A stretch of DNA of 64,000 nucleotides from Croceimicrobium sp965656185 (GTDB lineage: Bacteria > Bacteroidota > Bacteroidia > Flavobacteriales > Schleiferiaceae), in NCBI GenBank assembly GCA_965656185.1, contig CBFHJH010000001.1, positions 1-64,000 of the forward strand. The letters run 5' to 3'. Positions within the stretch are counted from its first letter, which is position 1. Each line of letters begins with the position of its first letter. A model generated the notes under the pieces. The model did no database searches. It was given only the letters and a program-made list of their open reading frames with translations, and had not been told where the DNA came from. Below, piece by piece: positions 1 through 9,623 of the stretch. The translations under genes and the position numbers were made by a program.

Positions 1-1448
1 ACCTAATCGACGAAGCAGCTTCTAAGTTGAGAATGGAAATTAATTCGAAGCCAGAGGAAATCGACAAGCTAGATCGTAAGATCATGCAATTAGAGATCGA
101 ATTGGAAGCGATCAAGCGTGAAGGCGATCCTGAAAAGCAAGCTAGCATTAAAGAAGAATTAGCTTCCTACAACGAAGAAAGACAAGCATTGAATGCTAAA
201 TGGGAGTCAGAAAAATCGATCGTAGAGGGCATTCAGACCGCCAAGGAAGAAATGGAAAGCTTACGCCTAAGCGCTGAGCAAGCGGAACGCAGTGGTGACT
301 ATGGACGGGTTGCCGAAATTCGCTACGGCAAGCTTAAAGAAGCCGAAGAACGCCTACGTAAATTTGAGGCTGAGGCTGCGGAGCTGCAGAATAAGAATGC
401 CTTGATCAAGGAGGAAGTAGATTCGGAAGACATCGCAGACGTAGTAAGCCGTTGGACCGGTATTCCGGTGCGAAAGATGTTACAGTCGGAACGGGAAAAG
501 CTTTTGAACTTAGAGCAGGAGCTCCACAAGAGGGTTGTTGGTCAGGAAGAAGCGATCTTGGCGGTGAGTGACGCGGTACGTCGCAGTAGGGCTGGTTTAC
601 AAGATAAAAACCGTCCCATCGGTAGCTTTATTTTCTTAGGAACTACCGGGGTGGGTAAAACAGAACTAGCCAAGGCCCTGGCCGAGTTTCTCTTTGACGA
701 CGAAAATGCGATGACCCGGATCGATATGAGTGAGTATCAAGAGCGTCACTCTGTGAGCAGGCTCATTGGTGCACCTCCCGGTTATGTAGGTTACGACGAA
801 GGGGGGCAGCTTACGGAGTCGGTGCGCCGTAAACCCTATTCTGTAGTATTACTGGATGAGATCGAAAAGGCCCATCCCGATGTTTTTAACATCTTATTAC
901 AGGTTTTAGATGAAGGGCGCTTAACCGATAATAAAGGTCGTCTCGCTAATTTCCGCAATAGCATTGTGATCATGACCTCCAACCTTGGATCTAATCTCAT
1001 CCAAGAGCGTTTCGATACGATTACAGCGGATAATAAGTATCAGGTCTATGAAGATACCCGTACCGACTTGATGCAGCTATTGCGCAAGACGATCCGTCCG
1101 GAGTTCATTAACCGTATCGACGAAAGCATAATGTTTTTGCCGCTGGAAAAAAGTGATGTGCGTGAGATCGTGCGCTTACAGTTAAAGCAGGTGCAAAATA
1201 ATTTGGCCGAACAAAATCTCAGCTTAGAGGCAACCGATGCCGCGGTGAATTATTTAGCAGAAGTGGGTTATGACCCGCAATTTGGCGGAAGGCCGGTCAA
1301 GCGAGTGATCCAGAAGCGAGTATTGAATGAATTATCCAAACAGATCTTGGCTGGTAAGGTAAATCGGGATGATGCGATCCTTTTAGATATGGAAGAGGGG
1401 CAACTAGTCTTTAGTAACGCTAGTATAGATCTAGAAGGTATAGCCTAG
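1..1448 (+). CDS. clpB: ATP-dependent disaggregase ClpB, 3' part (5' end outside window)
   Basis: ClpB is a cytoplasmic AAA+ hexamer that extracts proteins from aggregates together with DnaK/DnaJ. The frame is open from the first bases (LIDEAASKLRME), so the start lies upstream of the window and about 480 C-terminal residues are present. What remains is the end of the first ATPase domain, the charged coiled-coil M-domain (about residues 10-130 of the visible part) and the complete second ATPase domain. That domain shows Walker A GTTGVGKTE, the pore-loop motif GYVGYDEGG, Walker B VVLLDEIEKAH and sensor-1 IVIMTSNLGS. The C-terminal D2-small domain (FGGRPVKRVIQ) is intact. The M-domain separates ClpB from ClpA and ClpC. 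The gene ends at a strong terminator shared with the converging peptidase gene. Confidence 0.96.
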   Translation, partial: LIDEAASKLRMEINSKPEEIDKLDRKIMQLEIELEAIKREGDPEKQASIKEELASYNEERQALNAKWESEKSIVEGIQTAKEEMESLRLSAEQAERSGDYGRVAEIRYGKLKEAEERLRKFEAEAAELQNKNALIKEEVDSEDIADVVSRWTGIPVRKMLQSEREKLLNLEQELHKRVVGQEEAILAVSDAVRRSRAGLQDKNRPIGSFIFLGTTGVGKTELAKALAEFLFDDENAMTRIDMSEYQERHSVSRLIGAPPGYVGYDEGGQLTESVRRKPYSVVLLDEIEKAHPDVFNILLQVLDEGRLTDNKGRLANFRNSIVIMTSNLGSNLIQERFDTITADNKYQVYEDTRTDLMQLLRKTIRPEFINRIDESIMFLPLEKSDVREIVRLQLKQVQNNLAEQNLSLEATDAAVNYLAEVGYDPQFGGRPVKRVIQKRVLNELSKQILAGKVNRDDAILLDMEEGQLVFSNASIDLEGIA

Positions 1449-1465
1449 TTATACATGCAAAATAA

Positions 1466-1500
1466 AAAGCCCCCGTTCCTTATAAGGAGCGGGGGCTTTA
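1466..1500 (+). terminator. Bidirectional intrinsic terminator between clpB and the subtilase gene
   Basis: A stem of about 15 bp, AAAGCCCCCGTTCCT against AGGAGCGGGGGCTTT, with one G-T wobble and a TATA loop. A-rich and T-rich flanks on either side let it work for both converging genes. Confidence 0.9.
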
Positions 1501-1517
1501 TTCTATAGGAGCTTCAC

Positions 1518-4500
1518 TTACTCTTTAATTAGCCGTAAGCTTGCCGTTTCATTATCATTCTGAACTTCGATAAGATAAACGCCGGCACTTAAGTCGCGCA
1601 GATCTATTTCCATGCGATTTTGACCTTTGTTAGCTTCGAAGGCAGCAGACCAAATCAATTGTCCACGAAGGTCGCGAACCTGAACGGTACTTTCTCTATC
1701 CAATTCTTGAATAGACTCTATGGTGAAAAGTCCATTACTAGGGTTTGGATATACTTTAAGGCCTAAGGCTAAAGCGTTTTCACTAAGACCTACACCAGAA
1801 CTATCTACCAAGCTGAAATCATCAATGGCAATATCACTGCGGAATCCTTGACCAGTTTTAGCGCGGTAACGGATGCTAATGGTCTTACCACTAAAGGCAC
1901 TTAAGTCAGCGGTAAGTGGTTCCCAACGGGCGCCTTGACTGCCTACTACCGGAGGGGCAATGTCTAAGTGCCAACGCTCACCGTCATACACGTCCATGGC
2001 CAAGCGGCCCATTTGGTCTAATCCATTCATGTGATAATATATGGTAGCGTGAGGGCGGAAAGCTCCAGTTAGGTCGAAACATGGAGTAAGTAATAAGGCC
2101 GCTGCGCTATCGCAACCACCCGATGCTTCCGTATAAAGGTATTTACCGCTGGAATTACCCGGATTGTGGTCGAAGTTAGGACCAGTTCCATTACTAAAGG
2201 TAGTACCATTGTGCGTTCTAAAGTCGATATCATCGCTTAGGAAGTTCTGAGAATTATGCCACCCTTCGGTAAGGTTACAAGTAGTAGCGCCACAATCGGC
2301 ATTATCAGAACAATTCACGAAGGCCTCAAAGTCTTGATAGTAAGGTAAAGTATCGATCTGTGCTCCGGTGTTTACGCGACGTACCGTAATATCTAAACTA
2401 TCGTTAAAGGCATTTCCATCTGGACTAGCACTGATCCAGAAGCGGTAATTTAGGTTTACATTATTCAATAAAGTTAGGCGATTATTGAAATAGTAAACGA
2501 TGGTATCACCAGGGTTTACGGTGCGGTTAATGGTTTCCACGTTGGGAGTTGCCCCGCTACGCTCATAACCTACGGTAATGGTATTGTAAGTGCTGCTGCC
2601 GGTATTGCGGATCAGCACAGAAGGACGATCTACATTTGGTCCGGCCGCACAATCGGGAATTTCTCCATTGCCAGGAGCCAATACCGCTTCGAGCGCTAAG
2701 TCATTAGGCACAACACAGTTGAAGACGCCCGGTTGCTTTTCGATAGCTTCACTGCGGAAGCCGATCGAAGTATCATTCACCACGGTGGCCACGGCATACC
2801 AATCGGTACCTAGTGGACTATGAGGAACGGTAACATAACTACTGTCGGAATAAGCGATCGAATCCATGTATTTGGCTCCCAAACGGTAAATCACGTAGCC
2901 ACTGGCATTGTTAACATCGCCCCAATCAAGGCTAATGCTATCCGGACAAGAAGCTACAACCTGCAGATTACTTGGTACCGGAGCAATGGTAATAGGACCG
3001 GTAATAGCAGTATCTTGACTAGATCTAGCTCTTAGGTAGATCTGATCGTTGGTAAAACCAGGTACATTCCAAGCTACCGTACGTGTGCTATTGTTAAAAG
3101 TGCTTTGCAACAAGTTCCAGGTGGCGCCACCATCGGTGGAGTAATCGATCACATGGGTCGTTGCATGAGGAGCGTCAAAACGAATCAATTGAGAGCTACC
3201 AGTAGCCAAAGCCATTCCCGGTAGAGGGTAGGTGATCTCTAGTTTATCTTCTTCGTAAAAAGCGATCAGATAGAATTTTTGATCACCTTGAGGTACATTA
3301 AAACCTTTCACCTTGAGGCTAACCGTACCAGCGGTAGGATTGTCTAAGGTTACTTGCTCCATATTGTTGAGACTATCGCGGTTGCGCGTAGCCAAACTAT
3401 TAAGATTGGTAGCATTAGGGGTAGGATCTAAGACCCATGGCTGGTATGTAGTATTGTTATAGTCTACTTCTAGGTCTAGGTCATTTACCAAATCCCTAGC
3501 GGCAGAGGGTTGTGCTTGTGGATCGGCCCAGATCAAGAAAAAGCGAGCCTGCGCCGTATTACTTGGAATGGTCATATTAACCACTACCGAGTCGCCAGTG
3601 CCAACACTATCCATGGTGTAAGATCCATTCTCGATCACTGAAAAGGCATTACGGGCGTTGATTCGGCCATAACCAAAGCGGTAATCAGGACCTGCATTTC
3701 CTAGATCATCGGCAGTATTCTGAATGATACCTTTTAAAAGGGCACCTTCTGCTTCGTTACCATTATTAAGGTCTTTATAGGCCTGCATTAATACCGCCAG
3801 GGTTCCGGTAACTCCCGGACAAGACATAGAAGTACCAGTTTTAGAATTGTAAGAATTTGGGCCATTGGCATCGGTGGTTGAATAAACCTGAGTACCTACT
3901 GCTACCACATCGGGTTTAATCCGGCCATCGCTAGCGGGACCGCGACTACTAGAAGGCGCTAAGCCGTCTAAACGGGTCACGTTTCCAACTGTAACTACGT
4001 TTTTCGCTTGTTTGTGACCACCGGTAATATTACCCCAGCCAATGCCAGCACCGTAGTTATTAGCGCAAGAAGAACTTCCATTGTTCCCGGCCGAGAATAC
4101 GTGCAACATCAAAGGATTGTCGCTAGCATCTTTATCCAATTGTTGCGACCATGAGGTGTAACCTTGGTTGCAACCATTACTGAATGAGTTCGATGTTAAA
4201 CGAGCATTGAGGGTGGTGTAAACATTATCGGCATTATTCAAGTTAGCCGGATATTCGCGGTAGAACATATCTGCGCCTGGCGCCATACCAACGGCATAAG
4301 GATCGCGGTTTCCTGCCCCGGAAATAGTACCAGCGGTATGATCACCGTGATCGGAACCAGCACCACCGGCATTTTGTGAAAAACGACCTTTAAAGTCGAT
4401 GTGGTCGGTAATACCGCCAGCATCGTTGTGGGCCACCATGATGCCACTGCCATCATAATTTAAGCCACCATTAACTTCTTGTTGTAAGTAATCGATACGA

Positions 4501-5123
4501 TGATTGGTGCGAGCGGTAAAGTTTTCCGGCTCACCAGGTGCGTATTTTTCTTCAATGTATTGTAGACAGCCTAAAGCCAATAATTGATCGATATTTTCCG
4601 GATCGAAGATTACTTGGATCCGACGATCATTGGGTACCTCCTGCAAGATTTCAATGTCTTGGGCTTGCAAACTTTGTAAGACTTCTAAATGGGCTAAGCC
4701 ATCCCAGTAGGTAAGCCAGAGCACCATCGATTGGCCATCGCCCGCCCAAGCCCATTCGGGATAGTTGTTGAGATACATCGCCTCCGATAAACGCCAGGCA
4801 TCTGCAATTTCCAATACATTACCGCCAGCTGCTTCCAGCTTGTTTTTGGCGTTTTCAAATTCGGCTAGACTTACGCGAGCGAAAGCTGCGTTTTTAGGTA
4901 CGTAATTCATGGTCTCGAAACCATAAAAATCACCTTTCAATTTTAACTGAGGATGTTGTACCACCACGTAGTGGTAATTGCCGAACTCAACTCTTTCATT
5001 CAGGTTATGCTCCGAGGCAATAACCGTTTCATTCGCAAATAAAATAGGTTGATTGAAACTTTGAGCAGATGCCGTGGCAGAGACCAGACAAAATACCCAC
5101 GTCAAACGTAGAATTTTTCGCAT
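1518..5123 (-). CDS. Secreted subtilisin-like serine peptidase (S8) with T9SS C-terminal sorting domain
   Basis: A 1201-residue exported protease. It has a Sec signal peptide (about residues 1-20, ending SATASAQ). A pro-region runs to about 200, then an S8 catalytic domain with the triad visible as Asp about 234 (HNDAGG), His about 262 (GDHTAG) and Ser about 432 (GTSMSCPG), plus the oxyanion Asn in SAGNNGS. Downstream come a jelly-roll P-domain-like segment (about 495-620), a fibronectin-III-like segment (about 715-800) and a region resembling MAM/jelly-roll adhesion modules (about 975-1110). The last 75 residues are a type A T9SS sorting domain (KVYPNPSNGLF ... AGVYLIEV). The sorting domain implies export through the type IX system, whose core genes are not in this window. 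The role is likely extracellular protein degradation; the substrate is unknown. Confidence 0.93.
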   Translation of the reverse strand: MRKILRLTWVFCLVSATASAQSFNQPILFANETVIASEHNLNERVEFGNYHYVVVQHPQLKLKGDFYGFETMNYVPKNAAFARVSLAEFENAKNKLEAAGGNVLEIADAWRLSEAMYLNNYPEWAWAGDGQSMVLWLTYWDGLAHLEVLQSLQAQDIEILQEVPNDRRIQVIFDPENIDQLLALGCLQYIEEKYAPGEPENFTARTNHRIDYLQQEVNGGLNYDGSGIMVAHNDAGGITDHIDFKGRFSQNAGGAGSDHGDHTAGTISGAGNRDPYAVGMAPGADMFYREYPANLNNADNVYTTLNARLTSNSFSNGCNQGYTSWSQQLDKDASDNPLMLHVFSAGNNGSSSCANNYGAGIGWGNITGGHKQAKNVVTVGNVTRLDGLAPSSSRGPASDGRIKPDVVAVGTQVYSTTDANGPNSYNSKTGTSMSCPGVTGTLAVLMQAYKDLNNGNEAEGALLKGIIQNTADDLGNAGPDYRFGYGRINARNAFSVIENGSYTMDSVGTGDSVVVNMTIPSNTAQARFFLIWADPQAQPSAARDLVNDLDLEVDYNNTTYQPWVLDPTPNATNLNSLATRNRDSLNNMEQVTLDNPTAGTVSLKVKGFNVPQGDQKFYLIAFYEEDKLEITYPLPGMALATGSSQLIRFDAPHATTHVIDYSTDGGATWNLLQSTFNNSTRTVAWNVPGFTNDQIYLRARSSQDTAITGPITIAPVPSNLQVVASCPDSISLDWGDVNNASGYVIYRLGAKYMDSIAYSDSSYVTVPHSPLGTDWYAVATVVNDTSIGFRSEAIEKQPGVFNCVVPNDLALEAVLAPGNGEIPDCAAGPNVDRPSVLIRNTGSSTYNTITVGYERSGATPNVETINRTVNPGDTIVYYFNNRLTLLNNVNLNYRFWISASPDGNAFNDSLDITVRRVNTGAQIDTLPYYQDFEAFVNCSDNADCGATTCNLTEGWHNSQNFLSDDIDFRTHNGTTFSNGTGPNFDHNPGNSSGKYLYTEASGGCDSAAALLLTPCFDLTGAFRPHATIYYHMNGLDQMGRLAMDVYDGERWHLDIAPPVVGSQGARWEPLTADLSAFSGKTISIRYRAKTGQGFRSDIAIDDFSLVDSSGVGLSENALALGLKVYPNPSNGLFTIESIQELDRESTVQVRDLRGQLIWSAAFEANKGQNRMEIDLRDLSAGVYLIEVQNDNETASLRLIKE

Positions 5124-5142
5124 AGGGTTAAATCTTATGCCG

Positions 5143-5150
5143 TAAAGATA
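5143..5150 (-). promoter_or_regulatory. Possible -7 element for the subtilase gene
   Basis: On the minus strand, TATCTTTA lies about 20 bases before the ATG. It matches the Bacteroidota -7 box TAnnTTTG except at the last base. No convincing -33 element was seen. Confidence 0.3.
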
Positions 5151-5266
5151 AAGGATGAGATTTAACTTATATTTAGGATTGGATAGATATTTGATTAATA
5201 GTTAATAATGGGGGCTTATTTCTTATCGAGCTGGTCGATGAGCTTCCTTGCTTCTTTAATTATTGA

Positions 5267-5274
5267 TAGCTTTG
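5267..5274 (+). promoter_or_regulatory. Bacteroidota -7 promoter element for the deacetylase-symporter unit
   Basis: TAGCTTTG matches TAnnTTTG exactly and lies 22 bases before the ATG at 5297, which fits a short 5' untranslated region. The nearest TTG upstream (5248-5250) is closer than the usual 19-21 base spacing, so the -33 box is uncertain. Confidence 0.45.
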
Positions 5275-5296
5275 AGCTTTCCAAAAAATACCTCCT

Positions 5297-7798
5297 ATGA
5301 AAAAGTACCTTCTCGGGATCATGTTGATCGGTTTCGCACTTTCTGCCAAAGCTCAGCAGAAGTCATCTTCAAACTTATTGCATCGCGTAAACCAATTACA
5401 GAATCCCTTAAGAGTACTCTATCTAGCCGCTCATCCAGATGATGAGAATACTCGGATGATTTCTTGGCTTGCCAATGACATTGGAGCCGAAACCGCTTAT
5501 CTCAGTTTGACGCGGGGAGATGGCGGTCAAAATTTGATCGGCACCGAATTGGGCGCTCAATTAGGGGTACTACGGACTCAAGAGTTAATGCAGGCCCGAA
5601 ATATAGACGGAGGGAAGCAATATTTCAGTAGAGCGGTAGACTTTGGCTACAGTAAGAATCCAGAGGAAACTTTTAAGCAATGGGACCGCGAGCAGGTGCT
5701 TAGCGATGCGGTGAAGGTTATTCGCCAGTTTCGACCCCATATGATCATCACTCGCTTTCCGCCCGATCGTCGCGCTGGTCACGGTCATCATACCGCCAGT
5801 GCCATGATCGCTCTGGAGGCCTTTGATGTAGCGGCCGATCCCGAGGCCTTTCCAGAGCACCAGCTCGAAGCCTGGCAGGTAGATCGAATCTTTTGGAATC
5901 ACTCCTCTTGGTGGGAACGCAATATCGATAGTTTGGCCGCGTCCGATCCTTCCTATTTCGTAGTAGATGTGGGCACTTATTTGCCGGAACTAGGCCTTTC
6001 CTGTAATGAACTGGCAAGCTACAGCCGCAGTCAGCATAAGAGTCAAGGCTTTGGAGTGGCGGTGGCCCGTGGTAGTCAGAAGGAGTATTTGAAGCTGATG
6101 AAGGGATCAGTTGATGGCGAAAATATTTTTGATGGTTTACCGATGTCTTGGCAAGACAAGGGTTTTAAGCAATGGGACCAGCTTTTGGCCTCGATCGAAA
6201 CTAGTTTCGATCCACAAAAGCCTCAAGCTATGTTACCCGCCATTTTAGAAGCGATTTACTCTATTCGACCTAAAGCCGGCGGAGGAGCTTGGCATTATCA
6301 GTGGCTCCTCGACGGATTAAGTCAGCTGGCCGCTGATGCGCTTGGTTTAAAGCTGGAATTATTGGCCCAAGAGGAATTTGCCGTGGCGGGCGAGCGCATG
6401 AAGTTCACCGCTAGAGCCATTCAACGCAGTCCGCTCAAGGTGCGGATCGCCGATCCACGAACCAATTGGGGACAACCCTATAATTCCAATTACCAGGAAG
6501 TGGAGCTGATAGAGAATGAGGTTTTAGAACAAGAAATTGAATTGGAGATTCCTCATAAGGCTACTTCTCAGCCTTATTGGCTGCGCGAGGAGTATGGCGC
6601 GATGTTTCAAGTGCGCGATACCAAGTTTATTGGTATGGCCGAAACTCCCCCGGTTTATGAGGTGAGTGTGAGTGTAATGCTCGGAGAGCGTGGATTTCGA
6701 TTACGCGTTCCCGCACGTTATAAGTTCTCCGATCGAGTGGAAGGGGAGATCGAGCGTCCCTTGGCCGTTTTGCCGAAACTCACTGCCAGTAGCAAGAGCA
6801 GTAAGTTATTTTTCCTGGATGCCAAGGCCAAAGAAATAGAATTGGATTTTCGCGCTTTCGCGCCAGAGAATTACAGCATTATGCTCGAAGCAGAGGGCTG
6901 GGAACTGGAACCCCAGCAATTTGACCTGCAATTCGATGCCAATGACCAAGTGATTTCGCAAAAGGTCAAGATCAGCCCCAAGGCAGGGAATTCTAGCACG
7001 GACCTTATGCTCTACCTAAAGCAAGTGTCTGAGGATATATCAGGTGAGTCTTACAAGTTAAAGCCCTTGCAGAAACTCGTAGAGATCGACTATTCGCATA
7101 TTGATAAACGCGTGCTATTGGAAGATCCCGCTATCAAGCTCATTCCTCTCGACCTTAAAAAGCGCGGTGAGCGAGTGGCTTATATCATTGGTGCCGGCGA
7201 CAAAGTACCAGAGGGCATTGCCCAAATGGGCTACCAAGTGGATATCCTCGATGAAACGCTAATGCGTACTTCCGACTTAGAGCAATACCAGGCCGTGATC
7301 TTGGGAATCAGGGCTTATAATACCCAAGATTGGTTATGGAATAGACAAGAACAGCTCATGGCCTATGTGGAGCAAGGCGGAACCATGATCGTACAATACA
7401 ACACGCGCAGCCGGTCTTTTCAAGGAGATGATTTTGCGCCCTATCCTTTTAAAATCAGCCGGGAAAGGGTGACCGAAGAAAGGGCCGCTCCCCGTTTTAC
7501 TTTGCCCGAGCACCCGGTTTTAAATGAACCCAATAAGATTAGCCTAAAAGACTTTGAAGGCTGGGTGCAAGAGAGAGGTTTGTACTTCGCCGATTCTTGG
7601 GATGAAGCCTATGCGGCTCCGATCGCGTGGCACGATCAAAGTGAGCCCGATCGCTTAGGCGGCCTTCTGATCGCCAATCACGGCCAAGGCGCCTTTATAT
7701 ACACCGGTATCTCTTTCTTCCGGGAACTGCCGGCCGGGGTGCCTGGAGCTTACCGTTTATTGGCCAATTTAATATCTTACCAAAATGGAGGAGAGTAA
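5297..7798 (+). CDS. Secreted PIG-L/LmbE-family deacetylase with a large C-terminal extension
   Basis: An 833-residue exported protein with a signal peptide (about 1-20, SAKAQQ). Residues about 35-290 form a PIG-L/LmbE-type zinc-dependent N-deacetylase domain: the metal motif HPDDE is at about 45-49 and the second metal motif GHGHHTAS at about 160. Known members remove acetyl groups from N-acetylglucosamine-type conjugates. The remaining 540 residues are beta-rich. The last about 170 residues (YIIGAGDKVPEG ... ILGIRAYN ... GGTMIVQYNT) resemble a ThuA or class-I-amidotransferase-like fold, which is an inference from pattern only. The stop overlaps a small membrane-peptide gene that leads directly into a sodium symporter, so this enzyme probably produces a solute that the symporter imports. 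The natural substrate cannot be read from sequence. Confidence 0.87.
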   Translation: MKKYLLGIMLIGFALSAKAQQKSSSNLLHRVNQLQNPLRVLYLAAHPDDENTRMISWLANDIGAETAYLSLTRGDGGQNLIGTELGAQLGVLRTQELMQARNIDGGKQYFSRAVDFGYSKNPEETFKQWDREQVLSDAVKVIRQFRPHMIITRFPPDRRAGHGHHTASAMIALEAFDVAADPEAFPEHQLEAWQVDRIFWNHSSWWERNIDSLAASDPSYFVVDVGTYLPELGLSCNELASYSRSQHKSQGFGVAVARGSQKEYLKLMKGSVDGENIFDGLPMSWQDKGFKQWDQLLASIETSFDPQKPQAMLPAILEAIYSIRPKAGGGAWHYQWLLDGLSQLAADALGLKLELLAQEEFAVAGERMKFTARAIQRSPLKVRIADPRTNWGQPYNSNYQEVELIENEVLEQEIELEIPHKATSQPYWLREEYGAMFQVRDTKFIGMAETPPVYEVSVSVMLGERGFRLRVPARYKFSDRVEGEIERPLAVLPKLTASSKSSKLFFLDAKAKEIELDFRAFAPENYSIMLEAEGWELEPQQFDLQFDANDQVISQKVKISPKAGNSSTDLMLYLKQVSEDISGESYKLKPLQKLVEIDYSHIDKRVLLEDPAIKLIPLDLKKRGERVAYIIGAGDKVPEGIAQMGYQVDILDETLMRTSDLEQYQAVILGIRAYNTQDWLWNRQEQLMAYVEQGGTMIVQYNTRSRSFQGDDFAPYPFKISRERVTEERAAPRFTLPEHPVLNEPNKISLKDFEGWVQERGLYFADSWDEAYAAPIAWHDQSEPDRLGGLLIANHGQGAFIYTGISFFRELPAGVPGAYRLLANLISYQNGGE

Positions 7799-7889
7799 GT
7801 ATAAATGGCGCCAATTGTATAGCATGGTGCTCATCTTTCTGTTTTTACAGATCATCTTTTATTACCTCATTACCGCTTACTACGCTTAA
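7785..7889 (+). CDS. 34-residue single-span membrane peptide between deacetylase and symporter
   Basis: A short open frame of 34 codons starting with ATG at 7785, inside the last codons of the deacetylase gene. It stops with TAA at 7887-7889, directly before the symporter ATG at 7890. The peptide starts MEESKYKWRQL and continues with a hydrophobic stretch (about residues 13-30, rich in Leu, Ile, Phe and Tyr), giving a charged cytoplasmic N-terminus and one membrane span. A 14-base overlap upstream and zero-base junction downstream suggest translational coupling of all three genes. Such small proteins often accompany transporters as accessory subunits. I do not recognise a named family. The position and composition make chance unlikely but not excluded. 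Confidence 0.62.
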   Translation: MEESKYKWRQLYSMVLIFLFLQIIFYYLITAYYA

Positions 7890-9611
7890 ATGAATACGGT
7901 AGATTGGATCGTTTTATTCGGAACCCTTTTCGCTATAGTTGCCTATGGCACTTGGCGTACTCGGCACTCTAAGGATCTCAATGACTTCTTGCGGGGCGGC
8001 AATGAAATGAAGTGGTTTACGATCGGTCTTTCCGTAATGGCTACCCAAGCCAGTGCGATCACTTTTTTGAGTGCACCGGGTTTAGGTTACGAATCCGGAT
8101 TGCGCTTTGTCCAGTTCTATTTTGGCTTGCCCATTGCTTTGGTGATCATCGCAGCTTTTATCATTCCGATCTATTATAAACTTAAGGTATATACGGCCTA
8201 TGAGTATCTTGAAAAACGTTTCGATCTAAAAACCCGCTTATTAGCTGCTTTTTTATTTTTGGTTCAACGAGGTTTAGCGGCTGGTCTCACAATTTTTGCT
8301 CCAGCTATTATTCTTTCTACCATCTTAAACTGGAACCTACAGTTTACCAATCTCTTTGTTGGTATTTTGGTGATCATCTATACCGTTAGTGGGGGAAGTA
8401 AGGCGGTAAGTATTACCCAGAAATTACAAATGGGAATCATCCTGTTGGGAATGGCATTTGCCTTCGGGATCTTAGTCTACCGAATTGGTGATTTTACCGA
8501 TATGGCAACCGCACTGAAAGTAGCGGGAAGCGCCGGAAGAATGCAAGTTTTAGATTTTGATTTTGACCTCAATGAACGCTATACGGTATGGTCCGGTTTA
8601 ACTGGAGGCTTGTTTTTAGCACTTTCATATTTCGGGACCGATCAAAGTCAGGTCCAGCGGTATTTAACCGGAAAAAATATTCGGGAGAGCCGGTTAGGCT
8701 TGATGTTTAACGCTATGCTAAAAATACCGATGCAGCTCTTTATCCTCTTCACCGGTGTTTTGGTCTTCGTTTTTTACCTCTACGTAAAGCCTCCGATTTT
8801 CTTTAATGAGGTGGCCCTGGAAGACCTGGCGCAAAGTGAGCATAAGGAGGAGTATCTGGAACTTGAGGAGCGCTATAGTGTTAATTATGAAGAACTTCAA
8901 AACAATCGAGAGCAATATGAACTAGCTTTGGAAGAAGGTGGTTTAAGAGCAGAAGCCCTCAGTCGCGATGCCTTTTTAAAGCGCTTGGAAGCAGATAGTG
9001 AAATAAGAAATGAACTCAAGCAATTACTACTCAAATCGAACCCTGACTTTAAGGTGAAGGACACCAATTATGTATTCTTGACCTTTGTAATGGATTACTT
9101 GCCGGTGGGCATTGTGGGTTTGATCATTGCTTTGATCTTCTCGGCCGCGATGTCTTCTACTTCCAGTGAGCTCAATGCCTTAGCTACGACTACTTCGGTC
9201 GATTTCTACAATCGCCTCTTTAAGCGGGAGGCCACCGATCGAGAGCAATTGGTGATGTCTAAGCTCTTTACGGTCTTCTGGGGTATTCTGGCCATATCCT
9301 TTGCCTTGGTGGCGAACTTGTTCGATAATCTGATCGAGATGGTGAATGTCCTAGGCTCTCTCTTTTACGGCACTATTTTAGGAATCTTCATCGTAGCCTT
9401 CTTCTTGAAAAGAATTCGAGGCGGGGTATTCTGGGCGGCGCTGATCGCAGAGTCGGTGGTGCTATTGATTCATTTCGCTCAAGTATACCAGTGGCCCATG
9501 CTTGGAGAGCTTAATGTAGAATACCTCTGGTATAATGTGATCGGTTGTGGTTTAGTAGTGCTCCTAAGCTTTCCTCTCAATATCATCAGCAAACAAAAAA
9601 AGGCCTCCTAA
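7890..9611 (+). CDS. Sodium:solute symporter family (SSS) transporter
   Basis: A 573-residue inner-membrane protein of the SSS (SGLT-like) family, which couples solute uptake to a sodium gradient. About 13-14 hydrophobic spans are visible, starting with VDWIVLFGTLFAIVAYG. Family-typical segments include FLRGGNEMKWFTIGLSVMAT, the aromatic/Gly run around YESGLRF, and AAMSSTSSELNALATTTSVD near the second sodium site. A charged, helix-prone insertion of about 85 residues (about 305-390, rich in Glu and Leu) separates two spans and is longer than in compact family members. The solute is not deducible. The coupled upstream deacetylase argues for a sugar, amino sugar or acyl-derived product. Confidence 0.9.
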   Translation: MNTVDWIVLFGTLFAIVAYGTWRTRHSKDLNDFLRGGNEMKWFTIGLSVMATQASAITFLSAPGLGYESGLRFVQFYFGLPIALVIIAAFIIPIYYKLKVYTAYEYLEKRFDLKTRLLAAFLFLVQRGLAAGLTIFAPAIILSTILNWNLQFTNLFVGILVIIYTVSGGSKAVSITQKLQMGIILLGMAFAFGILVYRIGDFTDMATALKVAGSAGRMQVLDFDFDLNERYTVWSGLTGGLFLALSYFGTDQSQVQRYLTGKNIRESRLGLMFNAMLKIPMQLFILFTGVLVFVFYLYVKPPIFFNEVALEDLAQSEHKEEYLELEERYSVNYEELQNNREQYELALEEGGLRAEALSRDAFLKRLEADSEIRNELKQLLLKSNPDFKVKDTNYVFLTFVMDYLPVGIVGLIIALIFSAAMSSTSSELNALATTTSVDFYNRLFKREATDREQLVMSKLFTVFWGILAISFALVANLFDNLIEMVNVLGSLFYGTILGIFIVAFFLKRIRGGVFWAALIAESVVLLIHFAQVYQWPMLGELNVEYLWYNVIGCGLVVLLSFPLNIISKQKKAS

Positions 9612-9622
9612 GAGACCTTTTT
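9595..9622 (+). terminator. Terminator overlapping the symporter stop codon
   Basis: AAAAAGG-C-CTC, loop CTAA, GAG-A-CCTTTTT: an 8-10 bp stem with one internal mismatch and a T tract. A-rich flanks suggest it also serves the small lipoprotein gene converging from the right. Confidence 0.7.
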
Positions 9623-9623
9623 A

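Noticed and set aside
5585..5902. Minus-strand frames over the deacetylase gene
   Set aside because: Overlap the catalytic domain of a clear gene and show no domain of their own.
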